Shown here: piece after piece, positions 49,153-62,000 of the stretch
Position numbering within the stretch: position 1 is the stretch's first letter
Layout of the letters: each line of letters opens with the position of its first letter
Translations under genes and position numbers: made by a program
Notes under the pieces: model-generated
The model's database searches: none
What the model saw: the letters and a program-made list of their open reading frames with translations, nothing else
Told to the model about the DNA's origin: nothing
DNA from: Paragonimus westermani
Taxonomy: Eukaryota; Platyhelminthes; Trematoda; Plagiorchiida; Troglotrematidae
Assembly: GCA_008508345.1 (NCBI GenBank)
Contig: QNGE01000119.1
Coordinates: 150,862-214,861, forward strand
Length of the DNA stretch: 64,000 nt
Direction: 5' to 3'

Positions 49153-51819
49153 TAAACTGAGGTGTCTAGCATTTAACCAGGTTTCTGGTTTTCATTATCG
49201 AATAGTGGATTTTGTGGTTTCCCGTCTACTTGTTAAGTGAAATACCGCCGAAACGCTCTTGAGCAGTCCGCTTGTTCCTTCTATCACGAAACGTTTAAGG
49301 AATGCAGGTTTGTCATCCATACATCAGACCTAAAGTTTCAGTTTTATGCTAGGCAGCGCGATGCTGTTCGACTTTCGCACAACTTCTTTGCTGGTAAATC
49401 CGAAATCAGGTGAGCTCATTTCAAGTTCTTTCAGCCGTCCTCAGGTTTGCTCATCGAAGTCGGGGTATGTAGATAGGCATAATTTCATACGCCCCACAAA
49501 CTAATTCGGTCGGAGACTCTTCTTCGATAGTCCTTGGACTATGACTATGGCCAGATCAATGGATGTAATGAGTGTAAGGACATTAAACAAAATCACCGTT
49601 TCGTCTTCCATTGTATTATCTTCCAGTTTGCTAAAGCATTGTTATGTATTGTTAACTCAATATTTCGACCCAACGATAAGATGTCAGAGTCGTTCTCATA
49701 AGTTTTCAACAAACTTGTACACTGGTGATCATAGCAAGGAATCCATTGATCTCAGTCAGGCATCACCTTTACGACAGCAGTATACTGTTGCGGGAAATGA
49801 GTAACACCACAGATGGTCGGAGTTGTAGCTGTGTTTCTTCTAAGAGTTCTTTTGATTGTGTGATTCGAACACGCCAAAAAGAAACTCTGAACAGCTTTCA
49901 ATAGCAAGATAATACGTTTTTCTCTTGATTATCCCTTTGTAGGTTCGATTTAGCCAAGTGACGACAATCTTTCTTCGTCCAATTCTTCCAGCTGGGTGTA
50001 CACTTCATTTCATGTCGGTGACGAATTTCTTCCCAAACTTCCATTGTGTCGAATTCTTCTGATTATCAAAAGAATCAAATTTTCAATTTACACACTACAT
50101 GTAAACAGGAAGTTTGGTTGTTTATGACTGTTCCACACAATTACAGTGACCACGAATAATCGCTAATCCTTGCCTTGGGAGTACGTGAAAAGATAATCTG
50201 GTCTGCAGACGAGCTTACCGCCAAATTGCTGTCCTATGTTTTTTGTTCTCAACATATGTAAACCAGTTCTCCTTCGATACAGTCGACACCTCAGTTGCCT
50301 CCTCCGCTAGAGAACTAGAAGCTATTGTACTTCAGTTGGAATTCGAGAGCTATTAGTTGTCTGCTCTGAAATTGTTACATTGAAGATGTTGGACAATTTT
50401 CGGCTTACTCTTGAGTCGTTGAGCGGAATACCGCAATATTATTTTCGCGTATTCGTTAAACCATGGAATATATACTACCGTTCGCGTTGTTTCACACATG
50501 AATCTACCTTTCACTCGGAACACGTGCGTAATTTCATCCCTTCTCATTAGTGCATTCAGCACTTGTGTGTTACTGGTTCCGAGACGGTCGACCATGCGGT
50601 TCACTGCCTTCCGGTTGCTGCCCAAGTGAACAGGTTCCGTTTTCTCTTCAAATATTAGGTACATTCGGTTGGTTCGGCACGACGAGAATTCTCCGCAATC
50701 AAACAGGAATAAGTGTGGATCATTCGGAACCGACCTCGTTATCAGTCGTGAAATCTATGAGGTATAATCACATGCAGTAGTACAGCCACAACCTTTGGTG
50801 ATTAGTCAGCCATGCAGCGTTCACGTGCACGAGTTGTTCTCTGACCGTCCAGGTCCCTCAGGATAGAGTGATGGAAGTTCTTCACTCTCGACAGGCAGAT
50901 AAGGACGTACCAGGTTTGAAGTGGACTAATAGACCGCGCCAAAGACGAATTGAGGACAACATCTTTGAATAGCCATTGTGCGCCTATCCTTAAGATGACA
51001 TATATGGTTCAAAAATGTCTGCAAATGGACCCATTTGGGGCTGTGTTCTTCAGTTTTCTGAAGGTGACTACGATGAGAACAACTATAATACAGTGGGGCG
51101 TACTTCCTCAAGACAGTTGTATTGACTGTCACTGTAGGGGATAGTCCACTGAAAAGGCTGACACTTAGCTGTTACGTCTTTCGGTACCATGTGTTTTCAA
51201 CACGGGCGGCACCATTTCTTACAGAAGTGGCATTTGTTGGGGACGAAGGTGCCATTGTAAGTGGCGATCGCAGCAAGTACAAGAAAAGTTTAGGTAAAAC
51301 GGCTAAAAACACATGGTCGAGGCACCATATCATCTACTAAACAGCATCTCAGGTGTAGGAACCGTATTGTAGCTGACCGTAAAGGTCTGGGCAATATATT
51401 ATGATGGACTAAAATGAACTCATGAACTGCCACATATTTTGCAGCCGGTAATGGGTTCCGAACGAAGTGCTTCATAAACAATGATGTGAGTGCGTTCTGT
51501 CGTGCAATTCACCACGTGTCACAAACAAACAATAACACTCGATTTACTGAGGAATGGTTCAGAATCTTAATAGCCCTGTGTATTATCCTGCTGTTGGTGA
51601 TTGTCAGTGCAATACGCCAATCAGTGGACAGGTTCTAGGTACAAATCGCAGGCGTATCATGTACATTGCAGTGGTATTAGTACTCTTATAGATACAACAC
51701 TAAAAGGCATAACAATCATTCCGGCAACCGAAAGCGTTCAAACTACAGATATGTATTCGCCCGATTTGATCAGATTACAGAAAGAATGGGACCTGCGGTC
51801 TGATCAGAAGAATATTACG
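49153..51819. other. Intergenic stretch, nothing firm
   Basis: A 103-codon minus-strand frame at 50353-50664 has a vaguely helix-turn-helix-like middle but no diagnostic motif. Nothing else could be supported. Confidence 0.5.
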
Positions 51820-51990
51820 CATGGACCACGTCTATTTGTCAAAAGAATCAAACTGGTCATGCTCCATCTTTTATGTGGCTCTCCTCATCAGACTCAGCGG
51901 TTCAGCCTGTTAACTTACAAGAGGTTTTTACTCTCCTACCGTACTACCAACACAGGAATTCAGCGACTAGGTTTCCGAAATTTAATTTCC
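51820..51990 (+). mobile_element. Possible Gypsy integrase scrap
   Basis: Within a 148-codon plus-strand frame (51601-52047) the segment 'GPRLFVKRIKLVML' is followed by 'YKRFLLSYRTT'. Gypsy-type integrases commonly have an 'AERFVxTxKxAM' helix, then 'FLLxYRTT' about 25-30 residues later, so order and spacing fit. The DDE catalytic residues are not in the open part. No other Gypsy sequence adjoins it. It may be a fragment or coincidence. Confidence 0.35.
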
Positions 51991-54270
51991 GTGTTAACAC
52001 ACAGGCGTGTTCCTTCACTTTTGAGATCGTGCTCTTTGCATAGCTGACTTCTGTGAACCCGATGCTGACAGTTCTCGTTTCTGCTCAGATATACCGGATC
52101 GCACTGTCTAACCACCACACAGGCTCTCTTCCACTTTGCGAAGAACTTCTCAACTAGTGATCACGTTTCACCCACCCTCTGACTTTCAAGGTAGATTCGA
52201 ACACAATGCATCGATCAGTTTACTTGGAAATTAGTTGCCACATGGTGGCCTCCTGTGTGAGTGGCTAACCTGCACCGGACTGTTGACTCACGTACATTCA
52301 TTTATTCATTTCCTCAAAAGTCATCCTTATGATCAACCCTCAGCTGTGACATTCGTCCGTCACACTAACTCGAACGGTGACTTCTATGCCGCGCCTTCTG
52401 ACGAGCAGCTATGGGTTAGCAGGTTTAATAGCAGCATCGTTCTTGATTTCCCTTCTTTTGCAGCCAACCACTCTTTGACTGTGTGACCATTTCCTCAATT
52501 TAGGCACAGTGGTCCGGAATTATGTTGTGTGAAGTTTCTTGGCTTGCATTAGTACCAAGCAGTTCTGTAACGCTCCACTCTCAAAACAATGGGCTTGATC
52601 GGTCGACAGGCTTCGTTAGATTCCATGATTGGTGATGAAGTATTTTCTCACTGACTTGTATACATTGTTTGTTAGCTGATCAGTTATCGCTGTCGTTTCA
52701 GTCCACCTTGCAAAATGTCCCATTTTAATGCCGACAGGCTGGTTGCTTCAAGTGAGTAATGAGAGGGGATCAACTTTTTTAAAAATGAATATAGCTCTCC
52801 AATTTCACCTAATGAGACCGAATGAATGATATAGGTGGTTAATTTTCTTAAGAAGCTGACTTGGCTTGTACGTTGGCGCGTGGTTGGTAACACCAGCTTT
52901 CATCCCCGGTCGGTAAGATCCTTGCTTCGGCATTTCATGTTAGATGACACCTTTTATAAACCAGCCGAGGAAATTCCTTTGGGCTTGGTTCTCTGAACTC
53001 TGCCTGTAAAACTGCCAAACTTATTCCTTCCTGGAAATGATACATTAAAATATCAATACATTTCAACTGAAATTCTGTCCAATACACCCCAAATAATTTC
53101 ACTTTCAGATGACCTTTATTTTTCGAAGGTTGTTTTCTGTCTCTTCCTGGATCGCCGATTCCTTATTCTACGTTGTTTTTGATCCAGAGTCATGCTTCAC
53201 TCCAATCCAAATGATTCCATCGGCACGTTTGGGGAATTCGTTCATTTGTTGCGTTCGTAAAAATAGATCATGAGCTCAACTCTTTTGCCCCTGGTACCGA
53301 ATCAACTACAGAACCCATAACCGTGTAACTACCAGGCTCTATGAACAAATTGTCTCGGGAAACTCTTGTCAAGGTAATTCAGCCTACAGGTTTGTGTTCA
53401 GTCTTCACGTAAAAACATCGTCCCAACAAACATGGACTGCCTTTGTCCAAGGCTCAACAATCCCAAAACGCCCTTTACCTGCAGCTGAGTAGTTGTCTTT
53501 GGTCAACATTAATATCCTTCTGGCTTATTGTACATTTCATCCGGACATCAATACAGCTTCGATCCCACGTTTCCCGTGTCTGTTGTCGTTATGACTTACT
53601 GTCCGGCGGTTGGCAACTTCTAAGTCCGTTGTGTGTTGTTTTTGACCCGTCGCATTTTGACAAAATTGTTCTTCCATATTTAGTGTCAAAGGGTTCACGA
53701 TGCCCTTGAATTTTTCTATGAACCGACTGTAAGAGCCAACACGACTGTGAATTAGTCACCACGCTTTTTTACACAGGCTGTGAAACTACCTCAGTCGACG
53801 TCAGCTTCTCTGGAACCTGCTGGACCCAACCTAGCTGATCTCATGATCAGGTAACATCAGCCTTTGTCTCAACAGTTGTAACTGAACCAAAGATTCATAA
53901 GACGGTTTGTTCTATCTTCACGCATCGTATGCACTGCCTGATTTGTGGTGCAGATGTTTCTGCCTCTGCATGAGGTGGCATTCGATGGTCTGTCCACCAG
54001 TTTAAACTCCGATCGGCTTTACGCTAGTGGGACATCCAAATGTTCAAACTACCTAAGTTTGGACCAGCGCTATTCTTCCATACCAGTGGAAACAGTTTTG
54101 TAACCAACTCATTACGGTATTTCTCACAAAGCAAAAAATACTCAATGAAATATTTATTTTAATGCCGCCTTTTCTTACCCATCAGGTGTACTGGAATAGA
54201 TAAAAAATCACCATATGCATATGATAAAAACAGAGTGAAGCGTCTCAAGGTCAATCAAGAAAGTGTGGCG
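51991..54270. other. Intergenic stretch, no recognisable gene
   Basis: Open frames are under 90 codons and lack recognised motifs. No repeats shared with the rest of the window were spotted. Confidence 0.5.
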
Positions 54271-54546
54271 TTAATTGAAGTTTTTCATCAGATTCAACGT
54301 CTTGTTGCCCCAAGAGGTTACCGAGCTCGCCATAAAGTAAATCTCCGAGACAAGTAATTTCTCGGCTACGCGTGGTCCAATCCGTTTGTTTTCAACTCCA
54401 AAAATCCAATACACAACCAATTTCTGAGTAAGGGTAAAAACAAGCAGGCTGGTAGCTCCAAGTAAAAAGGTATTTTTGGACGTGTTGTAAGCACCGTATG
54501 CACAAGTATGTGTAGATAAAGTAAGAAATGTGAAAAATGCCAAAAA
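54271..54546 (-). CDS. Candidate terminal exon of a membrane protein, unidentified
   Basis: On the minus strand a textbook acceptor (pyrimidine-rich ACTTTCCTCTACAG) precedes an open frame of about 91 codons that ends in TAA at 54271. The frame encodes one hydrophobic stretch near its start ('FLAFFTFLTLSTHTC'), a second ('NTFLLGATSLLVFTL'), and a polar tail ending 'LNLMKNFN'. A preceding in-frame exon was not identified. Upstream sequence shows acidic text ('FEYEETAAAFVENQDGS') in another frame that could be an adjoining exon or chance. No family was recognised. If real, it belongs to a gene whose other exons lie to the right on the minus strand. Confidence 0.3.
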   Translation of the reverse strand, partial: FLAFFTFLTLSTHTCAYGAYNTSKNTFLLGATSLLVFTLTQKLVVYWIFGVENKRIGPRVAEKLLVSEIYFMASSVTSWGNKTLNLMKNFN

Positions 54547-56043
54547 CTGTAGAGGAAAGTATTGTACAAGCGCCTTCCACTACCGTCCTGATTTTCCACA
54601 AATGCAGCAGCCGTTTCTTCGTACTCAAATTTCCCATTTTCTACACCAGCTTTTCCATTAGGATTTGAAGTCCATACAGCTTACTGGTTTTGCTTTCCTT
54701 GATCGAAATGGTTGTCAGGAACTTCAAATCAGCAGCCAAGAAGCCGCATTAACCAACCCATCCAACGTCATTCGACGACGACTGGGGTGATCCTGAAATA
54801 CCCTCTTGACTGCCGTTGGCATTCCATTAATGTGTCGGTTTATCAGCATATGGTGTTCGGAATCCTTCTTCAGGTCCGTTATGGCCGGTTGAAAATCAGC
54901 CAACAGCGACGTGATGTGAACGAGGGTGTTCTCTCGGGGATCAGGCTGAGCACCTTTTATAAGTCACATTGCTTTCTGACAATCAACGGGATTATCAAAC
55001 TCTGCTATAAACATCTCCTTTCAGGAGGTCTGCAAGTGCCATTTCGGAATGGTCTTCCTTTTGTGCTCTTGTAGCATCCGCAGGGCCAAAAGCTTCGGTC
55101 GGTCGGTCAGTCGGTCCCGATCTCCACTACCTTGATCTTACTAAAAGCCGTTGACGTCCCCACTGTCAAATGGCTATGACTACAAAACATTTGATCTCGA
55201 TTCTAGCCAGAGCACCAACGGCTGCGACCAATGTACGCGAGCTGCTTCAGATCTGTTTATTCCATGAGTCGCAACGGGTAACGCATGTTTCGGGGACGCA
55301 GATAATCCAAATACTCTTCTACATGCGCTAAGAGCTCCAAACAAAATGGTTTCAATAACAACACCATTTCCGGCTTGATAGCTGACCAAAATTTTTCCTC
55401 TTTCTGATTACTCCGCTAATGCAATAGGTCCATCCAAATGGCTACCACGACTAGTACAGTTCGATCGTCTTTGATTGATGTATTGGTCCGGTCACAGGCC
55501 TGCCTCAAATATAGTCCATTTTGACTATTGCCAATGCGTTTGGCAGCATTCTAGTGTAACGAGTAATTCATGCTCGCTCCGATGCTTGTCAGTGAAGGCA
55601 GTTACGAAAAGGTTGGAAACCACCAGTACGATGATACCGTAGCCTCATGTCTTATAAGAGTGACCGCTAACTATTATCGTTTATTTCGAAGAACAATTTA
55701 CACAGCTCCATTCGAATTAAGAAACAAGCTGCGACGCCAAAATAAGTAACGAAAGTGTGAAAAAAGTAAATTCAAATCAAGCTTTTTTCCGAGTGTAGTG
55801 CGCTTCCAGGACATCAACATTGAACAATCTACATGTTCTTTCAAGGGAGTAGCAAACGTTAGTGATTCAGTCACCAAAAGAAAATGTATATGCTATGTGA
55901 AAAAAGGAAAACGATAGAAAAAATAGTCCCTCAAAATCAAAAGCTGTTCAGGGCACAAAAGTGTCATCACAATCAACGCTCACTCATCGGGACGAGGAAA
56001 TGTCCTTCACAGTGAGACAACCGTCACAAGCTAGTAACAATCA
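54547..56043. other. Intergenic stretch, nothing recognised
   Basis: A 120-codon plus-strand frame at 54712-55074 has no known motif. A short GGTC-type run lies at about 55097-55115. The stretch ends at the 3' end of the R2-like element. Confidence 0.5.
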
Positions 56044-59000
56044 CTACCAGGTTCCCCGCATAAATGTGTCACAGGTTTTCAGGGAACCAAGAACAATCAG
56101 TAGGCATGGATCAGAGACTGCATAGGACGACAGTCCATGTGGAAGAATAACATTGCAAGAGGAGGGAAGCATAACGCCGCGGAAAGAGATGAGCACAGCA
56201 AAATGAGAAATAGTCCACATCACAACCCATAGTATGAAGGGCTGACTAAATGGCGACATTATGACAGTAGGTCCCGTACTTCACAACCTTGTGTGTCCAG
56301 CCACATTGACTTCGATATTCATCTATAATACTGACATCCTGTACACAGCAGTACTGTCACTGTCCGCCATAACGTCGGATTTGATGAACGCGTTCACCAC
56401 TGGTACTCGTAGCGCCTCGGAGACTCTGTAGCCCAGATCGTGCAGCCTTTTCGCCTGGTCCTTGGCTACATGGTTTTGCCGAGCACAACGCACACCGTGG
56501 GTGATTCAGCACGATTGAAGAATATAAGTGAGGCCTTCTGATTGACCACAGTTGCCGCCAGAGAACTGAGTGGCCACTTCGGCCACCTCGAAAACTCCGG
56601 ACACTAGTCCAAAGAAGACCGCATTGGAGTTGGATGGCACGACTAACGATCATGGATAGAGTACGCTCTGGATTCAAAAGCTAACGATTAGAGAGTGGAC
56701 AGCGGGAAACCTCCTGAAGAACACAGTCATCTGACGTATTCTCAAGCTTATCTATCCACGCTCCATGGGCTTCCTCCTTGTTCGTCACCACTACACCCTG
56801 AACGCGTGGCGGGACATTGACGTCCCTCATTATACTGCCAGGCAAATTATGTTTCACCACGTTCCTCCAAAATGGACAGTGAGTGGAGAATGGTGTCCTC
56901 ACTCATGATTTGTGCGAGATGGGAATAAAAGTGGACAACCCCGGAATGTCTAGACCGCCCAACCGAATTGGAATATGGACACAGCTGATTGGCGTGTTAG
57001 TGGGAAGGTGGAGCCACTGGCAAACATACTCGTGAACTGTATGATCCATAACTTTAAGCATGTTTCAGTGGACTCGGATCAGAACTAGCGAATGGCCCAT
57101 CTTCGGGATCAGATACTGTCTCAAATGTAGACGCTGATGTGGCTTCAGAGGCGCTTTGGTAGTTTCGTCCAACATTCTACGAATTTGCAGCTGTTGACTG
57201 GTGAGAGCTTTACCTTTCTAGATAAACGGGATACCCAAGTAGGTCATCGTGTCAGTGGCGCTTGGTCCGGGCCGAAATGAATAGACTCATCAGTGAGAGC
57301 TGTTGTGTTGTGTTTACGATCGCCACAGATGGTCATAATTATGGTTTTACGCATGTTGAGCTCAAGTCCGTACAACTCCAAAGCACTAGCGGCGGCTGCA
57401 AGCCTTTTGGAGGGCCGATGACCAGTTAATTGTGGAGCTGGTAACCAAGCTCCGGTCGAGATACAGTCAACACCTATTCCATTGCCATAATATGTAGCAG
57501 CGGAGACAGTGGGTTACCCTGGCGCACATCATGCTGGAACTGGAGAACGGAGCCTTCGGGCGCGACGGAACCGTTTCGACATGGATCGGCAATGTAGTGC
57601 GTTAGTGGTGGTGGAGCACCAAATTCCTGGATCACTCTGATAATCGAGTCCTGCGATATAGAATCGAACGCTTTGGATACGTTACTAAAAGCCACACACA
57701 GGTTGGAAGACGTAGTGCACGAGTACCGGAACATAGCATGGAGTAGTAAGGTCGCCTCGAAGCAACCATCACGATGTAGAAGTGCGTACTGAAGAGCGGG
57801 CAGTTGCAAACGCGCATTCCAACGATCAACCAGTACCCTGTTAAAGCAATATACAAGCGTTGAAGATACCGCGATAGGTCTCAGTTCGCTTGGGGAAGAA
57901 GGGTTATTTACCTCCAGCACAAACGCGGTGCAAGAGCGACACAAATGGGATTAGAACCCTTCATTTAGCAGAAAAAGCTTAAAATACCCGTCCGAGACAT
58001 CAGCTTTCAAACGCTTTGAATACTTAAGCAACAGTTTGTCCAAACATGCAACGCTATTTTCCATGCTTTTCATAGTGCAAGAAAATTCTTTTTCAGTGAT
58101 CGGGTCGATCAAGGACCAGTTAGGAGGCAGAATCGTACGTGATGGTCGTTCATCAGGGTGCGGATGAGCGGAGAATACGTCAGACCAGTACTCGTCGGAA
58201 TTAACCAGGATGCCACGGTTCGTCTTGTAGATAGTTCTCCAATTTCCGGAAAAGACTCCAAAAGCAGCAAGTACAGGGCTTAGGCTGCAGCATAGTTGGC
58301 TTTCCGTGTCTGCTTCCCGGTCGTGTAGTTTCTTGCAGTGACGCAAGTACATCGTCGGGTGACCAGTCGCCACGTGTACGAAAAGGCTTGGGAGCCGTGT
58401 AAAGTAAACAGTGGCGTTATCTGTACCATTTTTAAAATGACTACATGAAGGCCACAAGCAACTGATGGTAATTCATCGCTATGTAGAGAAACATCGCCAC
58501 TGAACTCCAGTTGGGTTAGTGCTGTTTGGGCTAAACAGGAAAATCAATCGGAGTGTTCAGCAGCTTGGGACTCATTATCCGAAGTCATATTTGTCTACAA
58601 GACGGAGTTGGGATTGGCGATGAGAGCAGTATGTTTCTGCCAATTTACAGCATATGGGCGCGTCCTGTTGGTGTTCAGAGCACGATCAGGAAAATGTGAC
58701 AGGAGTTGTTAAGGAAGTTTATATCTAGCGAGGCATAATGGGGCCAGCTCAGCAGCAAGTCCGACAAGGGGAGTCGGTTCTCGCCGACGGCAGCTTGATC
58801 CGGCGGCTTTCATGCATCTGAGCTTTTCGCGATTGTGTTCCACAGGATGTGCATGCTTCCTGTGGTGAGTGAGACAACTTTTGGTTAGAAAGCTTCGGTC
58901 ACAGTCGGCGTAGTCAAAGAGTGGAGGAGGTTGAGCGTTTCTTTCTGTTCTGCACCATCTTTGCTTCGATGCGTACGAGTATGCACCGACAAGTCAGCAT

Positions 59001-59048
59001 TCAATTTACAAGTCTGGTCGCATTCTGAACAAATGTACTCCATTCGCC
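56044..59048 (-). mobile_element. R2-superclade LINE, nearly full-length but dead
   Basis: R2/R4/NeSL elements encode one protein with N-terminal zinc fingers, a central RT and a C-terminal restriction-like endonuclease. Read on the minus strand, two C2H2 fingers appear first: 'YICSECDQTCKLN...HTRTH' (about 59035-58960) and a degenerate one with 'DCDRSFLTKSCLTHHRKHAH' (about 58915-58845, first Cys lost). The pre-palm segment (58457-57951) ends in a stop. The palm follows with 'SELRPIAVSSTLVYC', motif A 'NVSKAFDSIS' (usual first Asp is Asn) and 'VRQGNPLSPLL'. The YADD box is missing near 57440, apparently deleted. The thumb is clear: 'APLKPHQRLHLRQYLIPKMG' and 'IRLGGLDIPGLS' (about 57200-56960). 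Endonuclease Cys/His region and catalytic residues are degenerate. The end, 'GSLKTCDTFMRGTW' (56044), matches R2-type C-termini. No 28S rDNA was noticed beside it. Confidence 0.9.
58845..59040 (-). other. C2H2 zinc-finger pair of the R2-like element
   Basis: Two fingers separated by about 40 bp of coding sequence form the N-terminal DNA-binding part. The first keeps both Cys and both His (C-x2-C, then H-x3-H); the second lacks the first Cys. In this superclade, finger number and sequence help define lineage and target choice, so this segment is the most informative for classifying the element. Confidence 0.75.
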
Positions 59049-62000
59049 TATCCTATGTATTGGTAGATGCCGGCGCGAAGGCTGTAGCGATATTTTCATT
59101 TTCTTGATCGAGAGTAACCAGTATACTGAAATCAGGTAGAGCGGTTGGTCATACCTGGAGTTGTTGAACGCTTAGCTAGTGAAGGTTCGCGCCGAGACTG
59201 CCCAGTTGGCGCCACGAGGTGGTGGTTCAGCGCACCAACTATTTGGATGGGCACAAAACGTCTACATAAAGATAGTTATAGGAATATCAATAACTGACAG
59301 TATGTGGGAAAATACATTTGCCGATAATGAATGAAAGTTCCGCAAATTCCCAGATTCCACTGAGATCAATACTAATGGGTGGAACTACCATCCACAACAG
59401 GTCGTAACTCCATATGTTCAAAGAATCGTCCCTGGTATTTCAGAAAGTTAAATCACTATTACGAGCTGTTCACGGGAGAAGTGGGGAACTGCCCCAACCG
59501 CCTAACTTCTGCCGAGGTAGCTCGCTACAGAATGAGGACACTAACAGCGATTATTCAGCTGAGCGTTGGATACTAAACAACCTAACCCATAGTAGACCAA
59601 AGGCAAGATTAGATTTTTTTCAACAGTTCTCATGTTACTGAAATTATCTGATTTCCGTCCTTCTTCCGTCTTTTCAGTGGTCGTAGAGTGCAACAGTTTC
59701 TACACGAGGGGTGTCTTCTTGTACCTGTCTGGTTGGCAGCAGTTTACTTCCTACTGTGAAACGGTAGTACATCTGAGATGAGTATAACTCTTCACAATCT
59801 GTTCAGACGTTCTCATAAAAAGTTATGCTATTTCGCTTGGAAACGCTAATGTCGCTAAGTCCCTCGATTGGAGATCACAAAAATCTCACCTAATTACAGT
59901 TCCCGTCTATAGTTATCCTATCATTCTGCCTAATTACCAACATCCCGCTTACAAATCGAACAGATACTTTCTCAAAAGCTTTAAATCTCACATGATAAGA
60001 CACGTTTATCAACAAGGTCATTTGCACTTACTTGTGAGTTCTCTGAACGTACCTCTGTTTTTGTTCTCCTTTTGTTCTGTCCCAAACAAGCCCGAAGTTC
60101 CGTTTGGACCATCTTATGTGTGTGGATGATGCCATATTGTCGATTCTCGAGAGACGCAGTGACAATTGGGAAGGCGCATTCGCAGGTTTGTATACTTGAG
60201 ATCGGCTTGATTAATATCCAAAACTAAAACAATTCGTTCTGTTGATGAGTTTGAATGAAAACGAAAAGATGCAAATTATGTGACGTAATCTGGTGCAACA
60301 AACATGGAACAGAATCAAAGTATTTCAAACATTCTCTGTGATTTGTCGAGGGCACCGGAAACGCACTTTCCAGCCCAATAAGGATTTAAAAACCAGACTT
60401 CGCCATCTCCCTGTACCCATTCACGTTTGTGCTGAAAATGCGGCTACTGTGGTAGTCATCACTTTTACATTTTCCCTATTAAAGTTTATCTTTCCAGTTC
60501 CCTAAACCATGACTTCCGCCTGTGGAAGTTCTTCCCTATGTTTGAACTTAGTTAAACATCCACATGTGCCAACCAAACCAAAACACGCGTCGTACGAACA
60601 CACAGGCAATAACACTTTTGCTTGTGACGACCAACTCATAATAGTTATGCTAACCAATAGTGTATTTACTTCCCAGATAGCTGTTTTCATGAAACTAGGT
60701 ATACTCTACAGCTGGGGAAGGATCCGACTAACAACTGTAGTAACACTTCCATCACAACTGTTCCATGTGGTGACGATAACGCTGCTGAAGCCTCAGCAAT
60801 TTGCGGAACGCTCGTAGACTCACCTATAGACGTGTGGACCAGACGATTATCTCAGGGTTATCCATAGGTAGCCAGTGGGTCAAACGGCCTTTGTGAACAA
60901 GAAGAAAGGATTGTGACTTTTCAGAGACACGGTCAACGACCTGTTTCATTCATATCTGTTTAGGCAGCTTCCTGTGCCTCCAACTCGAGCATTTTTCATA
61001 TCAAAACACCTGTCATCCATATAACTCACATTCCTCAGTTCGATTTTTCATGTTAGTCTTTTTACAGCCTCAACCTCAAACTCACTTCAGTAGGTGAAAA
61101 ACAGTTAGCACGGGAATCCCCCTACAGTTCACCACACGACCGGCACGTGCGAACAGCCTAACATGAGTTCGATTAATTGAAAACACTACGCAAATACTGG
61201 AAGGAGGTTCAACAGAATGGCACACGATCACAAAAAGAGTTATGAAAATTATCTCTATAGCTCAACCGATCAGATGACGAATCACCAGTGTTACTGACGG
61301 CTAGTTTGGAGCCCACACACCACTAGTCGACGGAGTTATGACTGACAGTGTGCGCAAGAATACAGTCTGGTGAAATGACCTCTAGCCAAGACAACTGCGA
61401 GTCATACACAAACTTCGTTTGTAGGTATTAAAAAAGGTGGATTGCATAATCAAATGGCGAACTATTCCGCTGCTCCGTCATCCGATTAATTTGAGCTGGC
61501 TGACCGAAACTCCGTGGACTACACGGAAAGCCTGAGTGCGGTCAATGTGCTGGTTAGTATCGGCTAGGTGTGCGATGATTGCGCTACCTTATCTACGGAC
61601 ATATCTGACCGAGACCTAATGACTCACCCATAACACGACAGTTTGGCGTCTGGTTTGTCGGAAAACAGATGTCTGGAAATTTGCAATGCTTTACATGATC
61701 CGGGGTTATTTTGCCAAATCTCCTCCCGTTGCTTACCTACAGTTATGAATTTGCTGGACTTATGCGGTTGTATTGAGTTAATGACGAACTATCGAGAAGA
61801 GCTGCTGTCCACGATGTTCTTCTATGACTCCGTCCGAGTTTTCCAGACACTCTTCAACCACCGCTATATCACGCAGCTGGATTAGGAATCTCTTTCGGAC
61901 CTTCACCTCATCTTATGATTAGTGATATGTAAGTTTCAGTCTGCTTACTACTCACAAACGTCTTACTTCGTGGGGTCTGCATAAGTTATCAGACAAAGTT

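Noticed and set aside
50353..50664. Possible mariner-type helix-turn-helix frame
   Set aside because: No diagnostic transposase motif, no DDE/D residues and no terminal inverted repeats were found nearby.
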